Positions 1 through 5,850 of a stretch of DNA of 8,315 bases are shown here, piece after piece. Within the stretch, counting starts at the first letter, position 1; each line of letters opens with the position of its first letter. The notes beneath the pieces are model-generated. The model did not search any database. It was given only the letters and a program-made list of their open reading frames with translations, and was not told the origin of the DNA. Position numbers and translations under genes: made by a program. Source of the stretch: Candidatus Aerophobota bacterium (GTDB taxonomy: Bacteria; Aerophobota; Aerophobia; Aerophobales; B3-G15); assembly GCA_003648845.1 (NCBI GenBank), contig QMQA01000036.1, forward strand, positions 1 through 8,315, written 5' to 3'.

Positions 1-571
1 AATCATGGGTTACCATAAAGAAAGTGATACCCATTTGGCGATGAAGTCTCTTTAACTCCTCCCGCACCTCCTCTTTAAAATTAGGGTCAAGAGCACTTAA
101 AGGCTCATCCAAAAGCAGAACAGAAGGCCTTATAACAAGTGCTCTTGCAAGAGCAACCTTCTGCATCTCGCCTCCACTTAGACTCATTGGAAAACGTTTC
201 AGAAGTGGAGAAAGTCTTAACTGTTTAATAAGCTGGTTTAAACGTTTATCAGCTTCATTCTTATCAACTCTGTGAAAGCGCAGTCCATAACTTATATTTT
301 CCAGAACAGTCAGGTGGGGAAATAATGCACAGTCCTGATAGACAATTCCAACACCTCTTTTCTCCGGAGGTAAATCGGTAACATCAATCCCTTTAATATA
401 GATTTTTCCCATTTTAACCGGCAGTAAACCAGCAATAGCTTCCAAAAGGACCGTCTTCCCGGCTCCTGTTGGACCGAGAAGAACAAAAAACTCCCCTTCC
501 CCTATAGATAAATTAATATCTCTGAGAGAAAAACCGGGGAAATCAACATGAAGATTTTTAATCTTTATCAT
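1..571 (-). CDS. wtpC: Tungstate/molybdate ABC transporter ATP-binding protein (3' end beyond the window)
   Basis: This is the cytoplasmic ATPase that powers oxyanion import through the neighbouring permease. 190 codons are visible. They contain Walker A GPTGAGKT (residues 33-40), a Q-loop YQD (78-80), the ABC signature LSGGEMQK (131-138), Walker B VLLLDE (151-156) followed by a D-loop SALD, and the H-loop histidine in VTHD at the very edge. The nucleotide-binding domain is therefore nearly complete, and any C-terminal regulatory domain (such as the TOBE domain of ModC) lies outside. The ATG is 8 bp after the permease stop, so the two are one transcript; the ribosome site is weak (AAGATAAG). 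Family membership is certain. The tungstate/molybdate assignment rests on the adjacent WtpA-like binding protein and on the cofactor riboswitch-like leader upstream. Confidence 0.93.
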   Translation of the reverse strand, partial: MIKIKNLHVDFPGFSLRDINLSIGEGEFFVLLGPTGAGKTVLLEAIAGLLPVKMGKIYIKGIDVTDLPPEKRGVGIVYQDCALFPHLTVLENISYGLRFHRVDKNEADKRLNQLIKQLRLSPLLKRFPMSLSGGEMQKVALARALVIRPSVLLLDEPLSALDPNFKEEVREELKRLHRQMGITFFMVTHD

Positions 572-579
572 CGTTTATC

Positions 580-1362
580 TTATCTTAATTTTGATACAGA
601 TAGAACGCGTAAGACAAGAAATAACAAAAGACAGACAAGAGTGAGCAAGATAGCTATTGGTCGAGAGTAGGCCAGTCCATAAGCCTCAAAACGCTCATAA
701 ATCATAACAGAGGCAACCATGGGATGATAGGCTACAATTACCACTGCGCCAAACTCACTTATAGCCCTGGCACAACACATAATAATACCTACCAGCATAC
801 TACGCCAGGAAAGAGGAAAGGTAATCCACAGGAAAGTGCTGAACATGGAGGCTCCCAGGCTGCGTGACACTTTTTCCAATCGAGAGGGAACCCCCTTAAA
901 ACCATCCTTTGCCGTGTTTATATAAAAAGGTATTCCTACAAAGGTTAGGACAACTACTATCCCTAAAACACTTCCCATTATACGAATACCTATCCTGCTT
1001 AAAATTTGACCAAACCAGTAGTCTCTTCCCACAATACTCAAAATAGCAATACCTACCACCGGATGAGGAATAACCATGGGAAGGTCAATAACACTTTCAA
1101 TGAATTTTTTCCCAAAAAAGTTCTTTCGCGCAAGAAGATAGGCAAAAGGTGTCCCTCCAAGAAAAGAAATAATAGCTGCCAGGCCTGCAGTGTAAACACT
1201 TAACCAGATTGACTTTAAAACTTCTTTATCCTGAACGGTAACTTTAAGGTCTTGCCACGAGGATGAGGTGAACATGTTAACAAGTGGAAGCAGAATAAAC
1301 CCCATGACACAAGCTCCACAGACAACCGTTACTACAAGAAAAATTTCTCTTTTGCCTTTCAT
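580..1362 (-). CDS. wtpB: Tungstate/molybdate ABC transporter permease
   Basis: Integral membrane subunit of the oxyanion importer, 260 residues, about the usual length for ModB/WtpB permeases. Hydrophobic segments lie near residues 8-28, 55-78, 100-112, 128-148, 186-212 and 234-255. The EAA-type coupling loop, which contacts the ATPase, spans roughly 162-183 (EKVSRSLGAS followed by FPL). IPHPVVGIAIL (98-108) and ISEFGA (201-206) are typical of molybdate/tungstate permeases. The ATG is preceded by a good ribosome site (AGGAAAGG). The gene begins 18 bp after wtpA and ends 8 bp before wtpC, giving a tight wtpA-wtpB-wtpC order. Choice between Wtp, Tup and Mod naming follows the binding protein; all three systems carry molybdate and/or tungstate. 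Confidence 0.92.
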   Translation of the reverse strand: MKGKREIFLVVTVVCGACVMGFILLPLVNMFTSSSWQDLKVTVQDKEVLKSIWLSVYTAGLAAIISFLGGTPFAYLLARKNFFGKKFIESVIDLPMVIPHPVVGIAILSIVGRDYWFGQILSRIGIRIMGSVLGIVVVLTFVGIPFYINTAKDGFKGVPSRLEKVSRSLGASMFSTFLWITFPLSWRSMLVGIIMCCARAISEFGAVVIVAYHPMVASVMIYERFEAYGLAYSRPIAILLTLVCLLLFLVLRVLSVSKLR

Positions 1363-1380
1363 CTGCCTTTCCTGAATTTA

Positions 1381-2367
1381 TCATTCCTTGTGTGGTTTAA
1401 CCAGCTCTTGAAGTTCCACAGGTAATTTCTCCCTCATTTTTTCGTCACTGACAAAAGGTGGAATAAGAGGGGGCTGACCTAACTCATCCAGGATTTTTAA
1501 TCCTCCATCAGGGGATAAAAGATACTTCAAAAAAACAAGGGCTACATCTGGATTAGGAGCATCTTTAAGTAAAGTTATACCATAGACGATGGGCTCTCCT
1601 TCTATTTTTACAAATTCTCCGGGCTTCCTCCCGGCGATTTTCAAACTTGCCCTCTTATAGAAATCTTCATATTCTGGATGCCCGAGATCAACCTTGTCGG
1701 GAAGTCTTATGAATTTGAGCTTGTGCTGGATAGCAATGGATAAATATTCAAAAGCGTAATCCATGTTTCCTGTTTGCAAAAGAGAAACAAGATCTGTTGC
1801 CTTTGGTCTTATATTTTCTTTCGGACGATTATCGATACACTTTTGATATAAACCGGGTTTGCTGTAATAAATCTCGGCAAGTTGAAGCACCAGCAAACTT
1901 CGATAACCACAGGGATCAAGGTTTGGATCAGAATGCCCCCATATAACACCCGGGGTGGATAAAATTTCGTACCAGTTATCCTGTGTAATCTTATTAGCCA
2001 ATCTGCTTTTGTCCGTATAAGAGAGGACAATCTGATTGGTGGCAAAACGTATATTCCAGTTCGTATACTGAGGAATAAGAAACTTATCAATAATCTTGAA
2101 ATCTGCTGAAGCCATAATATCGCAAGGTTTTTTCAGCTCAGTGATCTTACGGGCACACCTCAGGCTACCTGCAGGTTCCCGCAAGATGTCCACATCAGGA
2201 TATTGAGCTTCAAATTCTTTTTCCATCTTATCAAATGGAAGGGTTAAACTACCTGCATGGAAAATAATGAGTTTTCCTCTGAGTTTTCCAGAAGCCAGAT
2301 TAAATGGTGAAGCTAAGCTTGATATCAGAATAAAACACACTATCCATCTCCAGTTTATCCTTCTCAC
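1381..2367 (-). CDS. wtpA: Tungstate/molybdate-binding periplasmic protein (GTG start)
   Basis: Solute-binding protein that captures molybdate/tungstate outside the membrane and delivers it to WtpB. I place the start at GTG 2367. AGGAG lies 8 bases upstream, and translation then opens with a clean Sec signal: RRINWR, the hydrophobic run WIVCFILISSLA, then a likely cleavage site near residues 19-26. No lipobox cysteine is present. This gives 328 residues. The mature part begins GKLIIFHAGSL, a WtpA/ModA-type first strand, and carries NLDPCGYRSL and DYAFEYLSIA. In archaeal ModA/WtpA structures the Asp and Glu of these two motifs coordinate the oxyanion. The frame stays open to an ATG at 2478, but that extension would translate the leader's terminator and aptamer tail and bury the signal peptide, so I reject it. 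Confidence 0.93.
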   Translation of the reverse strand: MRRINWRWIVCFILISSLASPFNLASGKLRGKLIIFHAGSLTLPFDKMEKEFEAQYPDVDILREPAGSLRCARKITELKKPCDIMASADFKIIDKFLIPQYTNWNIRFATNQIVLSYTDKSRLANKITQDNWYEILSTPGVIWGHSDPNLDPCGYRSLLVLQLAEIYYSKPGLYQKCIDNRPKENIRPKATDLVSLLQTGNMDYAFEYLSIAIQHKLKFIRLPDKVDLGHPEYEDFYKRASLKIAGRKPGEFVKIEGEPIVYGITLLKDAPNPDVALVFLKYLLSPDGGLKILDELGQPPLIPPFVSDEKMREKLPVELQELVKPHKE

Positions 2368-2392
2368 TTCAACTTCTCCTAATTTGTATTTC

Positions 2393-2433
2393 AAAAGAAA
2401 AGGCCAATATCGTTTGGAAAGATATTGGCCTTT
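2393..2433 (-). terminator. Intrinsic terminator in the wtpA leader (riboswitch expression platform)
   Basis: On the minus strand a perfect 13-bp stem (AAAGGCCAATATC with GATATTGGCCTTT, plus-strand 2421-2433 and 2399-2411) closes a 9-base loop. It runs straight into a U-rich tract, UUUUCUUUU. This is the form of a Rho-independent terminator. It lies 26 bases before the wtpA GTG and clear of the ribosome site at 2380-2376, so it would act on transcription rather than by hiding the ribosome site. Its loop and upper stem are complementary to the 3' flank of the aptamer (see the antiterminator entry). Confidence 0.85.
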
Positions 2434-2461
2434 CAGGAAAAGTAATTTCTTCTTTCCAAAC
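2412..2461 (-). promoter_or_regulatory. Antiterminator pairing competing with both aptamer and terminator
   Basis: In the minus-strand RNA, GUUUGGAAAGA (2461-2451) directly follows the aptamer's CCCG and is perfectly complementary over 11 bases to UCUUUCCAAAC (2422-2412), with one extra G-U pair possible. The second segment is the loop and upper stem of the terminator, so this helix excludes the terminator. The GGAAA inside the first segment can instead pair with UUUCC (2559-2555) at the 5' base of the aptamer. The choice fits a ligand-off switch: ligand holds the closing stem, the antiterminator is lost and transcription stops. The complementarity is seen directly; the direction of regulation is inferred. 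Confidence 0.7.
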
Positions 2462-2559
2462 ACGGGAGGCATAGTCATTTCTAACTATACCCTGCCGGCT
2501 ATATGCCATAGGATATGATACCCCGTAGGCACATAGCTCGAAGAAATTACACCCGGAAA
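2453..2559 (-). promoter_or_regulatory. Moco/Tuco-family riboswitch aptamer candidate
   Basis: The minus-strand RNA between the small gene and wtpA folds compactly by eye. A closing stem pairs CGGG (2555-2552) with CCCG (2466-2463), extendable by UUUCC with GGAAA. A 10-bp stem pairs GCUAUGUGCC (2537-2528) with GGCAUAUAGC (2507-2498) and carries an internal loop CCUACG/UAUGG plus a small top hairpin. A second 10-bp stem (2491-2482 with 2477-2468) is capped by a GAAA tetraloop and followed by CCUCCCG. The internal loop is one base from the canonical 11-nt GAAA-tetraloop receptor (CCUAAG/UAUGG). The Moco RNA motif (Rfam RF01055) is known upstream of Mo/W transport and cofactor genes and has a tetraloop-receptor contact. 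Placement before wtpABC and the attached terminator agree. Identification is from remembered family features, not a covariance search. Confidence 0.8.
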
Positions 2560-2584
2560 TCTCAAAAGTGGAAATAAAAGAGCT

Positions 2585-2767
2585 TTAGCTGGTGTTGCTA
2601 ACTTTTATAACAATCTCCTTTATACTTTCGTCCTCATCTTCTCTTTTTAAAGGTTCAATCATTGCCAGAGCTAAATTTCCCACTATTTTTTTAACAAAGT
2701 AGTTAAGAGGCACTCTCTTGCCATTAACAATTATCTCTACATCTTTAACTCTGTCATCCTTTCTCAA
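2585..2767 (-). CDS. Small unrecognised protein coupled to mobB
   Basis: A short acidic/basic protein of about 60 residues that I do not recognise. It holds a beta-like opening (VEIIVNGKRVPLN), a likely helix (YFVKKIVGNLALAMIEPL), an acidic linker (REDEDES) and a closing strand (IKEIVIKV). That alternation looks like a small folded domain, not chance translation. I choose TTG 2767: GGAG lies 7 bases upstream, and the overlap with the end of mobB is 14 bp, typical of translational coupling. An ATG at 2806 in the same frame would add 13 residues that merely re-read mobB and is less likely. The stop falls 26 bases before the riboswitch, so this is the last gene expressed without passing the switch. 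A role in cofactor or Mo/W handling is suggested only by position. Confidence 0.68.
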   Translation of the reverse strand: MRKDDRVKDVEIIVNGKRVPLNYFVKKIVGNLALAMIEPLKREDEDESIKEIVIKVSNTS

Positions 2768-3254
2768 TGATTTTCTCCATAAAATCCACGATTTTATCAA
2801 TTTCATCCGGTTTGAAAAGTGGTTTGTCTGTCTTTATCTCCACATCACTTACAACAGCAATAACCTCATTTAAAGAGGGGTCCATCTTTTCGCTAATTCC
2901 TTTTCGTAAAAGCTCTATTTTCTTAATTTCCCGGAGTTTGCTAAAACCCTCAACCAATACTATATCCAAGTCGTAAAAAAACAATGATAAAAGTTTTGGG
3001 ATATCTTTTTCTTTTTCCTTATCTATCCTTCTTATAAGGCTGAGTTTATCTGGAGAAGTTAAAAGAACTGCCTCGCTGCCTTTTTGGCAGAATTTCCAGG
3101 AATCTTTTCCTTCTCTATCCATATCAAAACCGTGAGGACAATTTTTAACTGCCCCAACCCGGTATCCTCTTTTTATAAGCTCAGGAATTAGCCTCAAAAT
3201 GAGAGTGGTTTTACCTGTGTCTGACTTGCCAACTATTCCCAGAATAAAAGGCAT
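2754..3254 (-). CDS. mobB: Molybdopterin-guanine dinucleotide biosynthesis protein MobB
   Basis: MobB is a P-loop GTPase that assists MobA in attaching GMP to molybdopterin, giving the MGD form of the Mo or W cofactor used by enzymes such as formate dehydrogenases. The 166 residues open with strand FILGIVG and P-loop GKSDTGKTT (9-17). AVKNCPHGFDMDREGKDSW (35-53) holds the family's conserved H and DxDxxGKDS-type motif. DIVLVEGF (97-104) is the Walker B-like strand with the MobB VEGF signature. Length matches stand-alone MobB; no MobA or MoeA fusion is seen, and no mobA lies in the window. A promoter is visible upstream at 3342-3314. No clear ribosome site precedes the ATG. It heads the gene run that continues through the riboswitch into wtpABC. 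Confidence 0.93.
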   Translation of the reverse strand: MPFILGIVGKSDTGKTTLILRLIPELIKRGYRVGAVKNCPHGFDMDREGKDSWKFCQKGSEAVLLTSPDKLSLIRRIDKEKEKDIPKLLSLFFYDLDIVLVEGFSKLREIKKIELLRKGISEKMDPSLNEVIAVVSDVEIKTDKPLFKPDEIDKIVDFMEKIIEKG

Positions 3255-3313
3255 TTTCTAATTTTTTTCTTTTACGGAGTTTCTTAATAGGTAAAATTAA
3301 AATGGGGTTTTTA

Positions 3314-3342
3314 ATATTACCACAGAAAATATCCAATGTCAA
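3314..3342 (-). promoter_or_regulatory. Sigma-70-type promoter for mobB
   Basis: On the minus strand a perfect -35 box TTGACA (3342-3337) is followed after 17 bp by TAATAT (3319-3314), a 4/6 match to the -10 consensus. The expected start of transcription, near 3307, gives a leader of about 53 bases before the mobB ATG. It probably drives mobB, the small gene and, past the riboswitch, wtpABC, since only 26 bases separate the small gene from the aptamer. Confidence 0.6.
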
Positions 3343-3363
3343 GGTAGCGCATCAAGTCACAGG

Positions 3364-3417
3364 GAAAAAAGGGGACAGGCTACTTTTTTGCAAAAAAGTA
3401 GCCTGTCCCCTTTTTTC
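3364..3417. repeat. Perfect 54-bp spacer-less palindrome
   Basis: A 27-base arm (3364-3390) is exactly repeated in inverted form (3391-3417) with no spacer; the centre reads TTTTTTGCAAAAAA. Each arm contains GGGGACAGGCTAC flanked by A- and T-runs. On either strand an RNA copy would form a long hairpin followed by a U6 run, so it is terminator-like both ways. However, it sits between two divergent 5' ends, where no visible gene needs terminating. The GGGGACAG core between A/T runs recalls mobile REP-like or MITE-like palindromes dispersed in many bacterial genomes; that is inference. A bidirectional insulator or a cruciform-forming site are alternatives. Confidence 0.9.
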
Positions 3418-3445
3418 TTGACAACTACTGAGATTTACCTAAATT
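3418..3445 (+). promoter_or_regulatory. Possible promoter for the glycosyltransferase-GH130 pair
   Basis: A perfect TTGACA (3418-3423) begins at the base after the palindrome ends. After 16 bp comes TAAATT (3440-3445), a weak 4/6 match to the -10 box. The spacing is acceptable, and the site is about 38 bp before the ATG of the downstream gene. The weak -10 makes it a candidate only. Confidence 0.42.
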
Positions 3446-3450
3446 TACCT
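3431..3450. repeat. Short tandem direct repeat with 10-bp period
   Basis: AGATTTACCT is followed directly by AAATTTACCT, so ATTTACCT is repeated one helical turn apart, overlapping the spacer and -10 region of the candidate promoter. A helically phased pair could be a binding site for a dimeric regulator. It is short and AT-rich, so chance is a fair explanation. Confidence 0.35.
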
Positions 3451-3483
3451 TTATAGAGAATACTACCAGGGAATTTCAGGGAA

Positions 3484-4620
3484 ATGAAAATCGCCTATGT
3501 ATCAACCTATCTTCCCAAACAATGCGGGATAGCTACCTACACGGATTACCTGATTCGTGGCATTAGAGAGGTGGATCCAACATCAGAGGTCAGGGTTATT
3601 GCTGAAAAAGGAGCATCTTTTGTTAAGCAGGACAAATTTGAGGTAATTTCCTGCTGGGATAGAAACGAGGACTATGTAGAACCTATTATCTCATATACAA
3701 AAGGCGTTGATGTGGTACATATTCAACATGAGTATAGTATATATAGCTTTGATGATAGATTACCCTCAGTACTTCAGAGATTGGATATAAATACCAGGAA
3801 GGTCATTACCATTCATTGTTTAAGGCCCGCTCAATTTTCAGAAAGGGGAGCTGTTGATGAAAATTTTGCCAGAAGAATTGCTGAACTTGCTGATCAGGTT
3901 ATTGTACACCTTGAGTCACAGAAAGCAATTCTCACACGAGTTGGAATACCACCGGAAAAAATTAACATCATCCCTCATGGAACAGAGCTCAGCAATGAAG
4001 AAAAAGAGACCTCACGTAAGAGACTTGGACTACCCATGAAGGCAAAGATACTTCTCATGTTCGGATTTATAAAGAAACACAAATGTCTACATATAGCCCT
4101 TGATGCTCTCGCCGAGATACTGAAAAAATTAGAAGATGTATATCTATTTGTAGCTGGAGGACTTACTCCAACAGCTTCACAGAAAGATAGAAAATATGCA
4201 GAATTTTTAAGCAGGAGGATAGCGGAACTTGGTCTTCAGAAGAATGTCATCTACCCAAACAAGTTTTTTCCAAATGAAGATGTACCCTATCTATTTGGAG
4301 CATCTGACATTGTTCTTTTCCCATATTACGAGGAAGATCGGTCTGCATCTGGTTCCTTTCATCTGGCCATAGGTGCAAAAAGACCTGTCATTGCCTCAAG
4401 GATACCAAAATTTGAAGAGCTAAGGAATATCTGCGATGAACTTCTTGTTCTTCCATACAACTCTTCTGGAATTGCAAAAATAGTTATTCGTCTTTTCCAG
4501 GAGCCAAAATTCTGGCAATATGTGGTTAATCGCACCGAGGAATATAGAAGATGCACATCATGGCAGGCTGTGGCAAGCCAACACCTTAAGTTATATAGTA
4601 AAGATAGAAGGATTCAGTAA
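3484..4620 (+). CDS. GT4-type glycosyltransferase
   Basis: A 378-residue GT-B fold enzyme, likely cytoplasmic, transferring a sugar from a nucleotide-sugar donor. The N-terminal acceptor domain opens IAYVSTYLPKQCGIATYT (3-20), with the Gly-rich turn typical of GT4, and has VVHIQHEY (77-84). The C-terminal donor domain has IIPHGTE (162-168), FGFIKKHKCLHIALDAL (193-209), and the acceptor/donor cleft region PYLFGASDIVLFPYYEEDRS. The usual E-x7-E motif is altered: E283/E284 is followed by SASGSFHLAIGAKRPVI, without the second Glu. SASG-type variants occur in some GT4 subfamilies, so this need not mean inactivity. The stop overlaps the next gene's start by one base (TAATG), indicating coupling to the GH130 enzyme. 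Donor and acceptor cannot be read from the sequence; a mannosyl transfer is suggested by the partner. Confidence 0.88.
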   Translation: MKIAYVSTYLPKQCGIATYTDYLIRGIREVDPTSEVRVIAEKGASFVKQDKFEVISCWDRNEDYVEPIISYTKGVDVVHIQHEYSIYSFDDRLPSVLQRLDINTRKVITIHCLRPAQFSERGAVDENFARRIAELADQVIVHLESQKAILTRVGIPPEKINIIPHGTELSNEEKETSRKRLGLPMKAKILLMFGFIKKHKCLHIALDALAEILKKLEDVYLFVAGGLTPTASQKDRKYAEFLSRRIAELGLQKNVIYPNKFFPNEDVPYLFGASDIVLFPYYEEDRSASGSFHLAIGAKRPVIASRIPKFEELRNICDELLVLPYNSSGIAKIVIRLFQEPKFWQYVVNRTEEYRRCTSWQAVASQHLKLYSKDRRIQ

Positions 4621-5804
4621 TGGAGCTTCCTTTAGATCGGACTCTGGCAAAAATAGGAGAAGGGAAAATAATTCAAATTGGGACTGGAGAGGCTATTTTT
4701 AAAATGGATTCATATGAAAATAATCCCATTATAAAACCTCAAGACCTTGGCCTTACCTGGTACGAAGATGGTAAACTGAAAATTGGGGCAGTCTTTAATG
4801 GTGGGGCTGAAATATTCCAGGATGGGATCGTTCTGATGCCCAGGTGTCACAGAAAGTATCGAAAAAGTATCTTCTTCGATAAAAAACTCGGCATCAAACG
4901 ATACTGTTTTGAAAACTATATCTCTGAGATCTGGCCTCTGGTAAGCAAAGACGGCATTCACTTCACCAGACTGCATAACAGAGCGATCCGGGGCGACGGC
5001 ACTGATCATAAGGATTTCACCTATGGGATAGAGGACATTCGGATTGTAAAGACCGGCCCAAGATACCTGCTTATCGGATGTGGTAAGATTAAACCTCCGT
5101 TTAAAGGGATGGATGCAGATCGGATTGCCATATATTCAACCGACAATTTTATGAACATCACCTATCATGGTATAGTTGAATTTTTCGACTCGCGCAACGC
5201 TATCCCTTTCCTCGAGCCAGTGAACGGCCGGTATTACATACTGCTACGTTTTCACCCTAACATCCACTTAGTTCATCTTGAAGCCGGACTGGACCAGCTA
5301 CTAAATCCCTCCAGATACAAAGAGCTCTGGAAAAAAATCTATGAGCAACGAGAAAAAAACCTGCTATTAGAAGCCGGACACTACCCCCACGAAAAGGAGA
5401 AAATCGGCCCGGGTCCCCAGGTGATCAGAACCACCAGAGGCTGGCTGCTTATATATCATGCTGTTGGTGAAATAACAACCAGCATTTGTAGAGTCTACGG
5501 GGTGAGAGAGAAAATTGAAAGAGGATACTCTGTCTGTGCTGCTCTTCTGGATCTGGAGAATCCGAGAAGGGTGCTTTGTAAAACCAGATATCCTGTCTAT
5601 ATTCCCTCAGCCCCATACGAATTATATGGTAATGAACAGTATCCAGTAGATGTACCTGCAGTTGTTTTTCCTGTGGGAGCCTTAAATCGGGAGGGTAAAC
5701 TAATTCTCTATGCCGGAGCTGGTGATAAATATACCATTCTTTTAAGCTGCAATCTTGATGAGCTGGTTGGTTACCTGTGGAAGTATGGTAAATACAGCCC
5801 GTAA
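4620..5804 (+). CDS. GH130-family glycoside phosphorylase/hydrolase
   Basis: A 394-residue single-domain protein with the five-bladed beta-propeller pattern of GH130, a family that acts on beta-mannosides, mostly by phosphorolysis. Landmarks: NNPIIKP (34-40); NGGAEIFQDGIVLMPR (60-75), matching the substrate-site strand ending in Arg; GIEDIR (136-141), whose Asp139 corresponds to the family's catalytic Asp; GPGPQVIRTTRGWLLIYHAV (263-282) with the His280 position used for phosphate binding in phosphorylases; CAALLDLENPRRVL (306-319); and VVFPVGAL (348-355). The usual EDPR is EDIR here, and the later NVVFP is AVVFP. Retained Arg75 and His280 favour a phosphorylase, but this is by-eye alignment. 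The ATG overlaps the glycosyltransferase stop and has AAGGA at good spacing; an ATG at 4704 is a less likely start. Confidence 0.88.
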   Translation: MELPLDRTLAKIGEGKIIQIGTGEAIFKMDSYENNPIIKPQDLGLTWYEDGKLKIGAVFNGGAEIFQDGIVLMPRCHRKYRKSIFFDKKLGIKRYCFENYISEIWPLVSKDGIHFTRLHNRAIRGDGTDHKDFTYGIEDIRIVKTGPRYLLIGCGKIKPPFKGMDADRIAIYSTDNFMNITYHGIVEFFDSRNAIPFLEPVNGRYYILLRFHPNIHLVHLEAGLDQLLNPSRYKELWKKIYEQREKNLLLEAGHYPHEKEKIGPGPQVIRTTRGWLLIYHAVGEITTSICRVYGVREKIERGYSVCAALLDLENPRRVLCKTRYPVYIPSAPYELYGNEQYPVDVPAVVFPVGALNREGKLILYAGAGDKYTILLSCNLDELVGYLWKYGKYSP

Positions 5805-5811
5805 TAAGCCA

Positions 5812-5831
5812 TTAAAAGACATATCTTTTAA
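5812..5831. terminator. Possible bidirectional terminator between convergent genes
   Basis: TTAAAAGA, a 4-base loop CATA, then TCTTTTAA form an 8-bp inverted repeat in the 46-bp gap between the GH130 stop and the stop of the convergent glycosyltransferase. The position suits a shared terminator, and U-rich ends occur both ways. The stem is nearly all A-T, so it would be weak. Confidence 0.35.
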
Positions 5832-5850
5832 AATAACAGTGGATAAAAAC

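Noticed and set aside
2267..2518. Plus-strand open frame of 83 codons opposite the wtpA start and leader
   Set aside because: It is antisense to the signal peptide and riboswitch, has no ribosome site of note and its translation shows no domain pattern.
3364..3417. Palindrome as an ordinary gene-end terminator
   Set aside because: Both neighbouring genes start, not end, beside it, so it has no visible upstream gene to terminate.
4710..5009. Minus-strand open frame of 99 codons opposite GH130
   Set aside because: It overlaps core propeller motifs of GH130 antisense and has no recognisable content.
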